Shown piece after piece: positions 32,315 through 43,143 of a stretch of DNA of 64,000 bases; the first letter of the stretch is position 1, and each line of letters starts with the position of its first letter. Position numbers and translations under genes: made by a program. The stretch is from Schistocephalus solidus (Eukaryota > Platyhelminthes > Cestoda > Diphyllobothriidea > Diphyllobothriidae), in contig WEDG01005185.1 of assembly GCA_017591395.1 (NCBI GenBank), forward strand, positions 1-64,000, given 5' to 3'. The notes below the pieces were generated by a model, which saw only the letters and a program-made list of their open reading frames with translations, ran no database searches and was not told the origin of the DNA.

Positions 32315-33670
32315 ATGTCACCTACGAGAACGAAAGTGCGTGGTGTGTTTAAGTCTCCTACAGAATTCCTATTGATGGAGAAAGAGATAAGAAACTTGGA
32401 AACAGAAATGGCCGATCTAAAGAAGTTTCATTTGTTCATCTGGCAAAAACACAGGAAAAACGAGAATTCCAACCAAGGAAATAGCATATGCAAATATATC
32501 TTTCCTCAAGAGTGCCTGCTGTGAGGCTTAGACATTGCGTCTTCAGGCTCAATAAATCAGTAGACATTTCCTTCCTTCGAAAGGGAGATCAAAGCGGCTC
32601 GTGCACTTACTGCTGTCGTCCGTCTCAGACCAAGAGAAAAGTAATGTTCTGGGATAAACAAACATATGCGGCGTCGTTTGCTGGATGATAAAACAAAAGA
32701 TGACGTAAGGGAAAGCTCGTCGATTGACCGAAGACCAAGGAATTCGAGGGGTCGAGAAAGGTCCGAGATGGGTTTCGCGAGAAATGGAGTTTGCGGCTCC
32801 CGCATGAAACCGTTCTTACCGATAGATTCTCTGAAAGCGGCATCCTCTGCTTGGTGATAGGAGCACGTGCAGATGGACAGGAGTTCCCATAAGGGGTTCG
32901 CCATCAACTTTGAATCGTGACTGTGCTAGCGCATGATGAGATGGTCGGTCGAGCGAGAGTTGTTACTAGTACTGATGGCTGCCCGGCGATCGAGCAGCGA
33001 GTCACCGAGACGGGCGTTTGGGCCGTGAGAAATGATCTCGTTGTTAGCTCATGACTCGTCTGGGATGCACAGGAAAAGGATAGAACATGACGCATTCGTT
33101 TTCCGAGCATACTCAAATTGATTCTTCAAGATGGCGAATGCGTTACCATCGACAAATCATTCCGTTTTAGGAAAAGTGGGTGTTTCGTGACTATCAGGGC
33201 AATGCGCTTAAAATCATGAAAGATGATGTTCGGAAGCGTCACACCTCTTTGACCAGAGGAATGCGCATAGCTCACATCGCGATGTGTCAACGAATGCAGA
33301 ACCAACTGAAAGGCATAAAATGAGGATGCTGAGAACAGAACTGAAGAGGAGAAGTGAACAGACAATGTTCTCCAAATAAAGCATCGAAAAATAAAAGCAA
33401 TGATAGAGATGTTTTTCATGCGCAGACTTTACCGTAAATAATCAAGGCGGGTCCTCAAGGAGACGAAGGACACTCAATACGCGAAGTCCACTGCACAGAG
33501 CTCGTATAAGAAAAGGAAGGTGACTCGGAACTCGGTTTGCGACTCTCATCACACCCCAGCGTGGGCGGGATGGACACCGGTTCGTCTCGAGAAGCACCCA
33601 CGGAATTCTGGCATGAAATCCACACGAAATGAGCATGAAGTCTCTGTGGAGGAGGTACCCGGTATGATTG
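32315..33670 (+). other. Possible ORF1/5' region of the following LINE
   Basis: A 69-codon plus-strand frame (32315-32524) with heptad-like charged residues (MEKEIRNLETEMADLKK) could be a short coiled coil. Further plus-strand text near 32590-32860 is basic and Ser-rich. Its position just upstream of the endonuclease at 33676 fits an ORF1, but no family motif is visible. Minus-strand open frames (32557-32907) are equally long, so coding status is uncertain. Confidence 0.25.
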
Positions 33671-33675
33671 AGATG

Positions 33676-34960
33676 TTTATATACCAATGCTCCAAAGTCT
33701 CCTTTTCGAAATAGAAAGAAGAACTCCAGGTACTAGTCTCGAGACCAAGAACCCCGATGTCGTTGCCATTGCGGAAACGATGGCTCAAAAGCCGAAAATC
33801 ACAGCGAGTTTTCGATAGATAGATATCCAGCTCTTTTTGAAGAGACCAAGAAAATAGACAGAGAGGTCATGGCGTGGCCAGAGATTAGCACAGGATTCTT
33901 GGAGTCGAACAAAGAAGCGCATGCCATCTTCGCCAGGAATAGATTTTTCTGAGATAAAGATAAAAATTGTTTACAAAACCTACAATACTGAGTGATCTAC
34001 ATACCACCACTATGCTCACATTTCCAAAGTCTGATGAGTCATTCCTTCATTTGGTCAAAGTAGCAAGTCACCAGGACGTACTTATTGCTGGAGATTTCAA
34101 TGCACCTACAGTAGACTGGGTAAATCGGACAGTTGACGATGTGCCAACTTTCTTCAGCAGCAAAGCTATGGAGCTCACTCGATCAACCTCTGGCACAGAA
34201 GGTTAACATACCAATTGCCTGGAGCTGAAGTATTGTTACGAAGGACTTCTCTAGCATTTATGAAAATTGAATTCTGTTGCAACTCTCGGTAAGAGTGACC
34301 ATGAGTACGCTGCTGTGAGGCGTACTCACTGTATTCTCAGCGCCAGAAGAACCGAAGGCTAGCAGAAATAATTGAAGAAGGTGATTTTAACGCGATGGAA
34401 AGAAAGAGCTGATGTCCTTGAAATGGGATTGTTTGCTCAAAGGGGAATCCGAAGGATGACTAACGTGTTTAAAGACGATTTCCGCGAGTCTGATTGTACG
34501 CTTTTGTCCAGTGAAAGAAATGCACAAAGACTGATCGGGCTGCCTGGTTAACAAAAGACTTAACGAGCGGTTAAAGAAGATTAAATTAAAATGGAAGGTA
34601 TTCGGAAACGGGGTCGGCAGAACATCTCCGAGAGAGATTTCGTCGCAAAGAGATGCTGTCGAAAATGGTCCGTCATGCAAGGACGGAACTACAAATCAAA
34701 ATCAGTAGGCTTAAAAAGGGCTAGTATTTTGGATGAGATAGGGTCGTTGAAGTCATTGGTTGAAGATGGTTGGGACTTGTGAGGATGTGGCATCGGTCAT
34801 TTAACGAGACGAACTTCAGTTTGAGAATGTTAACAGTTGTGGACGTTGATAGGCCTGAAATATAGACAGAACTAGGGAACGTTCAAACAGGATCATCTGG
34901 GATGGATTGGCCGCAAAGTTCGAAAGGGCTGGGAATCTCCACAAAAACTAGCACACATTC
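33676..34960 (+). mobile_element. Non-LTR endonuclease region (CR1/Jockey type)
   Basis: Plus-strand pieces: LYTNAPKS near 33680, SLETKNPDVVAIAETM near 33735-33790 (catalytic Glu), and HLVKVASHQDVLIAGDFN with APTVDW at 34050-34125 (Asp/Asn site). Between and after these the frame is lost. From about 34200 to 34960 the spacing fits the endonuclease-RT linker, but I recognise no RT catalytic motif. Confidence 0.6.
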
Positions 34961-35482
34961 CGTTTAATCGGAGCCATCTGAATGAAGGGGCCAGATCTAG
35001 AATGGCCATGAACTGCCCAAATTAACACAGGTGTTGAAATAAATAATTAAGAAGGAGACCATGAAGTTCCCTGGAGAAAATCGTGCTCTCAGAACTCCAG
35101 CAAGGCTTTTGGAACAAGAATCGCTCTTGTCTTTCCACTTTATTTAGCTCTCCACAGAGCAGTGGACTTTGTCGCATTGGACGAGATGGTGGGGTTGAAT
35201 TCGTCAGCACTGATTTAAAAAGGCGTTTGACAGGTGTCACACAAAGCGTCTTATCTATCAGTACCTGTATTTCGAATAAGAGGAGAATGCTTCGGACGTC
35301 GCAGATCTGGGTGCTGGAAGATTGCCAGCTATGTGCGTCGATGCCTCGAACTCAGCGCCTACTCAAGTTATAAAGTAGCATGTCCACGAGTCCCTCTTAG
35401 GGCCGTTACTCTTCTAACAACGAGAGTTTCAATGAGCTGGGTTGTCAGTCGTTTGTCGTAAACGGGACGTATATTCTCATGA
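34961..35482. other. Unassigned, possibly LINE-derived
   Basis: A plus-strand open stretch of 96 codons at 35083-35373 has no motif I can place. It ends against the inverted zinc-finger LINE. Confidence 0.3.
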
Positions 35483-36139
35483 TTAAAGTCGCCACATGAC
35501 AGTTCGACTGTCGATTTCGACGAGGTCCACCGTATGCTCCACACCAGATGGTGCAGGGACGGTGACTTGCGCGTGTGTTAGTTTTAAGTGATAGTAGCCT
35601 TGCGCTGCAGCTACCGCACTCTCTCCTCCTCCCCCACCTGAGCCCGGTGTCAAGACAAAGTCAAGAAGACCGGAAATGGGAGAGGGCGCAGGTGGCTGGC
35701 GCGGCCGGAGCCGCCCCTGGGTGTACCACCACACATGGCTCGGATATCACGGAGTGGGAGTGCTATAAAAGGTCACATTAAGAAGGAGCCATTGCAGTCT
35801 GACTCTCAGTCCACCAGTCAGCCACTCCACACAAAACGCACATTGCGCTGACCACGTGGTCAGAGTTATCCCATCAGTTAGCAACCTTCCAAGCCATGGC
35901 TTTTAGCGCACCGTAATAGTTTCAAGCGCCTCGAATTGTTTATAGTGAGGAAAAATGCGCTGAGCTGTCGACTTCACCGTCTCCCCCCACCCCCAAAATC
36001 AGACCAACATCCGAACCGGTCAGTTGTCTGACGTGGGAGTGGGCGCATGGGCTGACGGGTCGGCGTACACGTCTTCGCGCGCCACAGCTCGACCTGGCCC
36101 CCATAACGCACACACCAGGATTTACTTACTCAGGCGCAT

Positions 36140-36900
36140 GTGTCCTAATAGGCCCATGCGGTGTGTAAAAGTTCGGGAGCAGTGAGGGCAGTAGAGGCGG
36201 GCGCGTTGACTGTATGTCGGAGCCCCAGGCACTGGTTCACCAGCCTCCGTGCGATGGATTCGCAGGAGACCGATCAAGCCGATGCGTGAGTTGAATTTGC
36301 GGGCGCAGTGTGGGCAGGAGAAATCGGTAGTGGCTGGGGGATGTCATTCATGGTAGTGGGGATGGCAGTGATGGTAAGAATTGCAGAACCGGAGGGTTTG
36401 CATGGTGTATCGGTGTTGTCGGCATTGTGGTGAATTCCGCTGTCATGAATGCGCATGTGACTGAATAGGCCCATACGATGAGTGAATGCGCGAGGGCAGT
36501 GGAGGCGGCGATCTTATCTGTGTGTTGGTGCTCCAGGCACGGGTTCACCAGTCTCTCTGTACGATGGTTTCGCAAGTTACCGACCAGGCCGATGTGTGAG
36601 GTGAATGTGCGGTCGCATTGAGAACCGTTTACGAGAGAGTACCCATCGCTGACTGTGGTGGTGGTTGCGGTGGCGGGAGTAACAGGCGATGAGTATTGGG
36701 ATGTGGTCTCTATGATGGTGGGAGTAATGGAATTGATGCCAGGAGTGAGGGTGGGGGAGTCAGAAGGAGGGTTGGCAGAATTTGACGTAGAATTTGGAAT
36801 TTTCAGATTGTTAGTTAATTATGTCCGAAGATGTCAAACCAGGCCGATTCGCGCGTGGAAGATGCGTTGACAGCGCGGGCATGTTGGCAGAACCTGGGCA
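36140..36900 (-). pseudogene. Zinc-finger LINE: C2H2 fingers
   Basis: On the minus strand: CPRCQRIF..., a spacer rich in Ser/Thr/Pro, a first pair around CDRTFTSHIGLVGNLRNH (near 36620-36570), GLFSHMRIHDSGIH (36474-36430), the finger CPHCARKFNSRIGLI (36315-36272) and the last pair around FTHRMGLLGHMRL (36170-36130). The finger order and the repeated GLxGHxRxH text match 1-543. Frameshifts split it into at least three frames. Confidence 0.7.
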
Positions 36901-37190
36901 TCGACGATGTTAGTCCGGGGCACTGGTGACTTTCGTGCCGCTCTTTTGGCCTTGGCGGTGGCGATCCGGTTGGCCTCATAGATTGCGAAGCCAGTCTTCA
37001 CGGATCTTCTCCATGCCGGTCTATCCTAGGTGAGGTCCTCCTAGGTCGCCGCGTTGATTTGCAGTTGCTTCAGCGATTTCTTCAAAGTGTTCTTATCGCT
37101 CAGGACAGCCGAATTTCTGCATGACTTTCCACAGTCCGTCGCGATTTACCGTGTCAAAGGCTTTCGTTAGATCCACGTTCTGTTTGCCCT
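36880..37190 (-). pseudogene. Zinc-finger LINE: RT palm fragment and linker
   Basis: The text begins VDLTKAFDTVNRDGLWKV (37175-37122) and continues MQKFGCPE, the RT segment around the first catalytic Asp. It then jumps to KKSLKQLQINAAT, RPAWRRSVKTGFAIYEANRI and AKRAARKSPVPRTN, a basic linker with two stops, and reaches the first finger CPRCQRIFHARIGLV near 36880-36835. The LTKAFDTVNR motif is typical of LINE reverse transcriptases. About 400 residues of RT are missing at the junction. Confidence 0.7.
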
Positions 37191-37659
37191 GGCTTCGGTG
37201 CAGGGTACTCAACCCCTTCACGGAGATCTCTTCAACTCCATTCTGTGTACTCTTCCAGTGTACTCACTGTGGTCCTCACCAAATGCCCTCCTGGCTTATA
37301 TTCTTCTCTCTGCCTTAGTTTTCACCTCCTATATTGCCCCCTTGGTCATTTTTTTTCCATTTCGTACTTTTTGGTTGGTCCTGCGTGCATCTCCGCCGCG
37401 CCGTAACGCATCATCGATTCTTATTTGCTCCTGCGGGGGAACTCCCCACGGTTCAGATCGAGTCACCACTGAGACAATGCCCAGCGGAAGACGATCAAAG
37501 CCTTGCTGCTGCCGTCTACAAGTGAACCGGGCTACCTGTTCAAATCCTCTTCTTCTGGTGGATTTCGATGGATAAACTACGTAGACCTCCCTAGTCCTCT
37601 ATGGTCTCCCGAATCCATCATCCAGGTAGATTTAAAATGTCCTTGGTTTCCATTGTGAT
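37191..37659. other. Unassigned DNA
   Basis: Pyrimidine-rich plus strand without a recognised gene. It lies between the inverted LINE and the tandem-repeat region. Confidence 0.3.
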
Positions 37660-38975
37660 ACTAAAACTTCCTGTCCTATCCTTTTTTATAGCACTCATTA
37701 AATCTCCTATTCTCATTATCATTTTTTCCTTAACTTACTGTGTTTGGCTCACATTTTTGTCTTTCGTTGCATCTTGACCTTGTGTTTATTTTTCTGCACA
37801 TAGCCGTCGAAAGTGTCTTGTCTGGATTATGTGACTTTCACGCTCACTGACTCTCAAACTCCTGTCATCGGTCTACAAGTAATGGACACGGCAGCGTGCC
37901 AGAAGTTATTCTTACCAAATTTCGAGGAAATACAACCTTGTTTGTGTATCAAGGTAACTGCCTAAAACTTCAACGCGGTCGGAGAAGTTTCCAGTCAGCA
38001 CACAGCGCATTCAAACCCGCATTTCGGTCTTCATTTTCGAATTTGCTGGAGACAATAAAAGCCTGTCATCCCCACCCAAAGAACTGGTGCCGAACGATGT
38101 TCTTCGACGACTGTTGGGCGTGAATGTGATCGTTTAGAGGGATTTTGGTGGCTCTTGGCTGCAGTTGTGTGTATATGAAGTCATTAGAATGAGCACTTGG
38201 TGTCTGGCGGTGCACATCCCCGAACGTATACTGGTGGGTTCACTCTGTTCTGTTATGGCGATCCTCCATGGTGACCCCACGGGGGCTTGGGAACCTGGGT
38301 GTACGCCTGTGAATCCGTCTATACCAGCAACGTTTCTTTGTTCTCCTGTTTCCTCCCCCGCGCGCTGCTTTTGCTGAGCTTACCTCAAACCCCCATCTAT
38401 TGGAGGCAGCGGGTGTCAGGATTCATGGGAGAGGTGTAGAAGAAAGTGTGGCCCGTCTGTGTGCCTGTAAGTTGCTCTTTCCACATCACTTCCTTACATG
38501 CAGCTTCTTCGTGTCCACCAAGATCCGCCCCTAAACGGTTACATTCGCGTCGTCTCTGCTGTATAAAACAGACTGAAGATGATTTTTGCCGCACCAATTT
38601 TTCATAGTGCTTCTTGTAACAATGCTAACGAATCACTCTGTACCTTTGCAGTTTTGCCCCTGTTTTCAACTTCTGAGTTTTCTTACAACACTGATAGTAA
38701 AGTTGTCTTCTTCAACAAAACTTTGTCTCCTTTCCTCTCAAGACGCTTTCACTGACAGTAAAGGTTGGGGATAATTAAGTGACCGTGGTCCTACCCTCTA
38801 CACTCATTTGACGTCGATGGGGCGACCTCAACCTTTTGCCCGCTAAATGGGTTTCCACCTATTGACCGCTGTTGAATATGTCGCCTGTGTAAGGTATGCC
38901 GTTGGTTTTTCCCTCCTCAAGACGTTTTCATTGGCTGTAAAAGTAGGGGATAATTTGATGCCCCTGGCCCAACCC
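37660..38975 (+). repeat. Segmental duplication, copy I (period 3073 bp)
   Basis: It matches 40770-42030 almost base for base at an offset of 3073 bp, with few substitutions. Most differences are single bases; examples are GGATTATG/GGATGATG and CTTCATTTTC/CTTCTTTTTC. The right end also holds a diverged local repeat (38743-38840 echoed at 38919-39005). Confidence 0.85.
37804..38615 (+). pseudogene. Candidate multi-exon host gene fragment (OB-fold-like), copy I
   Basis: Five exon-like blocks join in one frame across GT-AG introns: 37804-37953, 37988-38119, 38165-38237, 38410-38466 and 38504-38615, with introns of 34, 45, 172 and 37 nt, followed by another 36-nt candidate intron (38616-38651). 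Junction phases agree at every step (0, 0, 1, 1). The first acceptor is preceded by a T-rich tract. The protein reads VTFTLTDSQTPVIGLQVMD, FEEIQPCLCIK, then RISVFIFEFAGDN, ELVPNDVLRRLLG and VRIHGRGVEESVARL. The alternating hydrophobic strands resemble an OB fold, perhaps of the telomere-end-binding (POT1) type, but that is inference. A TAG near the end of block 5 may be a mutation or a wrong exon boundary. Micro-introns of this length are known in tapeworms. This is the best candidate for a host gene in the repeat region. Confidence 0.5.
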
Positions 38976-39074
38976 CTGCACTCAATTAACGTCGGCCGGG
39001 AGCAGTCTCCCTGATCAAGCTTATGTTTTCAGGTCCAGTGCTGAATCCGACTAATTGGCTCGGATCGCCTGCAG

Positions 39075-39312
39075 GTATTCAAGAGTGATCTCTATGTTGC
39101 ATCACTACGTAACTTGTGTGGGATCCAAGACCCTGTGCGTGTGGTTTCAAGAATCAAATCACGTTTCGCACGCTTACACTGGCTGTCTGGGTATGGAAGC
39201 TGGTGCACCCACGATCGTTTTTTCATCGAGGACGGTGGCAGTTAGAGGAGAGTGTGAGATGGGTGTAGCACAATTCACCTCGTTCAGCAATTGTGGACTT
39301 GTTCTTCCGTGA
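39075..39312 (+). pseudogene. Candidate terminal exons downstream of copy I
   Basis: The open block 39075-39234 (VFKSDLYVASLRNLCG, RVVSRIKSRFARLHWLSGYG, HDRFFIED) follows CTGCAG. A possible 34-nt intron (39235-39268, GTGGCA...GTGTAG) joins it in frame to 39269-39312, ending in TGA after NCGLVLP. The amino-acid text looks protein-like and does not match any transposon here. Linkage to the exons at 37804-38615 is guessed from position only. Confidence 0.3.
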
Positions 39313-39399
39313 AAGTTGGACTACCGTACCATGACGTACCTTCTTCGTTCAGTAAATATTGAACCTTGCAGTTACGATTATCAGTAAGTAATATTGATC

Positions 39400-40768
39400 C
39401 TTTGCTTTCTTACGGATCGTTGTTTAACGCTTCCCTCACATTCTTACATACCCAAGAATACGATCTAGCGTTCGCCTCGGGTTGTCTACCCTAATAGCAA
39501 TTTGAGCGCGGATAGAGCTCGAATCGTGCTTGACAGTGCGAATATTCCAGCACGAAGCGAGTGCCATTTTGTCCACGTTTTCGAGCTCGAAAATTCGCGT
39601 TCTACAATTTTTAGGCATGGGGGAACTTCCCTTACGGCCTCGGCGTATGCTACCCCGTAAGTGCACGCCCTACCTAGGCGTCAGTTACAACTGTAAGTAG
39701 ATTGTGTGGAAGGATATGGCAGGCGCAAAAACTAGGAAACATATTTCGTCGTAGTTTACTCAGCCGACCACGAGGTTTCTGGAGCACCGTCCAGTTCTAA
39801 AAGAAAGAAGTGTAATCTTATGAGTAAATGCGATGGTTACATAATAAACTAATGTTTAGAAATATACCGAATGAGTACTGGTTTTCCTTCGCCTTTTCAC
39901 CCCTTTTTGGGTTCTAGGCGGTCATGGGTGTTTTAAAGACATTTTTGAAGGCCTCCACAATCTGCAGTCTGCCTGACTTCATGTCAAAGTTCTAGCGCTG
40001 ACGGAAGCCTGGATTGCTGAGCTCAGCGGCGATATTATCGTAGTAAACCGCAGACCCAATCTGGTTCATAATTTGGCCATCTGTGGTAACAGCAGTTGCT
40101 GCTACTGTATTAAGGCGGTCGAAACCACAAATTAGGTAAGAAAACTTGGCGTCGTGCGTAGCATGCTGTTGTACGACATGCTGCAAGGTCTCCATGATCC
40201 GCCGAATTCGCTTTTTAAATTTCTTTTCTGACGGCTGTACCCGTCGTCTGCATGTCTAGCGTGTTCTTCTGTGAGTGGTTCCACTGATGCTCAGTGTTTC
40301 CCCAAATGTGGCAAATTAAGAGAGAAGAAACACCTTCTGGTGCCAGGAGGTGAGGTGCCCCTTGGCAGGTTTACCGGAAAGCCCGAGTAACAAGAGTACC
40401 TCGATCCGATAACGCGATAAATATCGAATTTTCGGTTTTTTTCGGGTGAGTATATACTAGATTTTCGAGATACGAAAAAACGTCAACAGTGGGAGATGCA
40501 ACATTATGCACAATTCGAGGACTTTTTCATCCAACTTTTCGAGCTCGTTAATTTGCAGCTTTTATGTTCAGGTAACGTTCCCTGTGTGTATAATTCCCTA
40601 GTAGAATGTCCACATGAAGCACACATCGGTTCCATGTGGAAAATTCACGATAGTTGTGACTGAGAGCGAATTTTTTCCAAATTGTCGCTGGCATTATTTA
40701 TGTACAATTCATTTTATGGTGCTTGCAAACCACTAACTAAGTGACTGTGGGGTTGTAGGGTTCACTAA
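39400..40768 (+). repeat. Diverged relative of the 2.38-kb unit with an insertion
   Basis: 39400-39790 matches 43770-44190 (CACATTCTTACATAC, TACGATCTAGCGTTCGCC, TTTTCGAGCTCGAAA, GACCACGAGGTTTCTGGAG). 40555-40760 matches 44195-44395 (CGATAGTTGTGAC, GGTTGTAGGGTTCAC). The ~750 bp between them are unrelated to the unit and look inserted. A minus-strand open stretch at 39992-40195 within that insert shows weak gag-like character (HDAKFSYLICGFDRL), which I do not regard as established. Confidence 0.65.
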
Positions 40769-42030
40769 CTAAATCTCCTATCCTCATTATCAGTTTTTTT
40801 CTTTAACTTGCTGTGTTTGGCTCACATTTTTGTCTCTCGTTGCATCTTGACCTTGTGTTTATTTTTCTGCACATAGCCGTCGAAAGTGTCTTGTCTGGAT
40901 GATGTGACTTTCACGCTCACTGACTCTCAAACTCCTGTCATCGGTCTACAAGTAATGGACACGGCAGCGTGCCAGAAGTTATTCTTACCAAATTTCGAGG
41001 AAATACAACCTTGTTTGTGTATCAAGGTAACTGCCTTAAACTTCAACGCGGTCGGAGAAGTTTCCAGTCAGCACACAGCGCATTCAAACCCGCATTTCGG
41101 TCTTCTTTTTCGAATTTGCTGGAGACAATAAAAGCCTGTCATCCCCACCCAAAGAACTGGTGCCGAACGATGTTCTTCGACGACTGTTGGGCGTGAATGT
41201 GATCGTTTAGAGGGATTTTGGTGGCTCTTTGCTGCAGTTGTGTGTATATGAAGTCATTAGAATGAGCACTTGGTGTCTGGCGGTGCACATCCCTGAACGT
41301 ATACTGGTGGGTTTACTCTGTTCTGTTATGGCGATCCTCCATGGTGACCCTACGGGAGCTTGGGAACCTGGGTGTACGCCTGTGAATCCGTCTATACCAG
41401 CAACGTTTCTTTGTTCTCCTGTTTCCTGCCCCGCGCTCTGCTTTTGCTGAGCTTACCTCAAACCCCCATCTATTGGAGGCAGCGGGTATCAGGATTCATG
41501 GGAGAGGTGTAGAAGAAAGTGTGGCCCGTCTGTGTGCCTGTAAGTTGCTCTTTCCACATCACTTCCTTACATGCAGCTTCTTCGTGTCCACCCAGATCTC
41601 CCTCTAAACGGTTACATTCGCGTCGTCTGCGGTATAAAACAGACTGAAGATGATTTTTGTCGCACCAATTTTTCATATTGCTTCTTGTAACAATGCTAAC
41701 GAATCACTCTGTACTTTTGCAGTTTCGCCCCTATTTTCAACTGCTGGGTTTTCTTACAACACTGATAGTAAAGTTGTCTTCTTCAACAAAACTTTGTCTC
41801 CTTTCTTTTCAAGACGTTTTCTCTGAAAATCCAAGTTGGGGATAATTAAATGACCCTGGTCCTACCCCCTACACTCATTTAACGTAGATGGGGTGACCTT
41901 AACCTTTTGCCCACTAAATGGGTTCCCGCCTATTGACCGCTGTTCAATATGTCGTTTTTGTCCGGTATGACGTTTGGTTTTTCCCTCCTCAAGACGTTTC
42001 CTCCGGCAGTAAAAGTTGGCTATGTGACCC
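40769..42030 (+). repeat. Segmental duplication, copy II (period 3073 bp)
   Basis: Partner of 37660-38975. It interrupts the sequence of the 2.38-kb unit: left of it is unit sequence ending GTAGGGTTCAC, and at 41890-41975 unit sequence resumes with AAATGGGTTCCCGCC. So the exon-bearing block sits inside one repeat unit. Confidence 0.8.
40877..41690 (+). pseudogene. Candidate multi-exon host gene fragment, copy II
   Basis: Same exon layout as copy I: 40877-41026, 41061-41192, 41238-41310, 41483-41539, 41577 to about 41688, with identical intron lengths (34, 45, 172, 37 nt). Splice dinucleotides are kept in every intron. The protein differs at a few positions (LDD for LDY, ISVFFFEF for ISVFIFEF). 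In block 5 two bases are missing relative to copy I (near 41625), which shifts the frame. Copy II lacks the downstream blocks seen at 39075-39312, so it is a partial duplicate. Confidence 0.45.
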
Positions 42031-42309
42031 CGGCACCTTTATAGTTAGTCAAATAGTTTCGGAGCTGCATGCAAACTGTTTCATTTTTCTGATACAACCA
42101 GTCCGTGTTTAAATAAGTTAACAAGACCGCCTCCCTGACGCCCTCTTCTATCTCTTTGAAACAACTAAAATCCTAGTAGTAACAATCCGCGGTCATCTAT
42201 GTTTTCGGACAGCCGGGTTGCTGTCAGAGATAGTGTCGAGGAAGGTGCACAGATGTGGATTTCCAATTCATCCAAGTTTGACATTGTACACTATACCTTA
42301 GTATTAATA
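42031..42309. other. Junction between the 3.07-kb and 2.38-kb repeats
   Basis: No gene seen. The last ~40 bp weakly resemble the end of a 2.38-kb unit (CACTATACCTTAGTAT against ACTCTATACGTTGGTAT), so a degraded earlier unit may end here. Confidence 0.35.
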
Positions 42310-42756
42310 AACGAGTTTCATAAATTTGAGAATTTGTATTTTGGTGTAGCCTGAGTCCCCATTTTCGGAGACTTGTGCCCTCATTTGAATTGGTTCCGTC
42401 CAAAGAAGAAGGAGAAGACGCTTCATTATCTGATGTTTGTAGATCACTAGGTTAGTCTCCCCATTCCGCTATCTTCTTCTTAAATCCTGAACTAATTGTC
42501 GACGTTTTATTCTCGCTGTCGGTGTTAAGTCCATTTGAAAAGAACGCCGCAGTGTGTCCTTGATTATGAATCGCCGAGAAAGAAAAAATCTGACTTGTTC
42601 TTGATTAAATTGCAAGACATTGGATTTGGATTGGCGATTTGTCGCTTTCCAAGTCGTGAGGCGTTCGGAACCGAAAATTCCTTGTAGGCCTGCAGAACCC
42701 CGTTGAGAAGATAATGGAGCAGTTATAGGTCTGCAGAGGTTCTCTTTGGCGCATAG

Positions 42757-43143
42757 TTAAGGCCCAGCGGTACCCATCATTACAAAAAACAAAGTGGATA
42801 ATGTGTGCTCTTTGTGAACAGTCATAGGCACAACAGAAATGAGTAGTATGGTATGCACAACCGATTCATAACGATTCGACATTTTCAAAACAATAGTAAA
42901 CAATCTTTGGAATATACGATGAACTATCCTATATGCACTGAGAATTTTAACGGACTCACCGTCTTTTGGCAATGTTACAACATACTCTTTAAGAAATTCA
43001 CTCGTAAGTTCTTTAAGAAGCTTGGGTACAATGTCGTTGGAGCTTGGGGGTTTCGACACTTTTAGTTCCTCTAATTCCCTTCGGACACGAGTTTCTGGTT
43101 TATGTTTCGAGTTATCAGGTCCTCTGCAGACGAACGAAAGCAC
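42757..43143 (-). pseudogene. ORF1-like fragment, array unit 1
   Basis: A 128-codon minus-strand stretch: GPDNSKHKPETRVRRELEEL, KLLKELTSEFLKEYV, LPKDGESVKILSAYRI, LFTIVLKMSNRYES, ending GTAGP-stop. The DGESVKIL-AYRI text matches LINE-C ORF1 at 21435-21719, and the Gly-Pro tail is the dispersed module at 11550 and 17502. The protein role would be RNA binding in a LINE particle. It is a fragment without its upstream part. Confidence 0.5.

Larger units (their letters stand above)
35483..37190 (-). mobile_element. Zinc-finger LINE, second copy (inverted relative to position 1)
   Basis: Minus-strand order: an RT palm fragment (37190-37100), the linker to zinc fingers (37095-36905), the zinc fingers (36900-36140) and the 3' untranslated region (36139-35483). 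It shows that the zinc fingers at 1-543 belong at the C-terminus of a reverse-transcriptase protein. Most of the RT is deleted between GCPE and KKSLKQLQ near 37095. Confidence 0.75.

Noticed and set aside
32557..32907. 116-codon minus-strand frame as a gene
   Set aside because: No motif, and it overlaps plus-strand LINE-like text upstream of an endonuclease.
39992..40195. Minus-strand gag-like frame (HDAKFSYLICGFDRL)
   Set aside because: The resemblance to retrotransposon capsid is too weak to call; recorded only as an insertion of unknown origin.
40969..41196. 75-codon frame (also 37896-38123) as the product of the duplicated block
   Set aside because: It is out of frame with the exon chain that splices consistently; the alternative frame gives a longer, more protein-like product.
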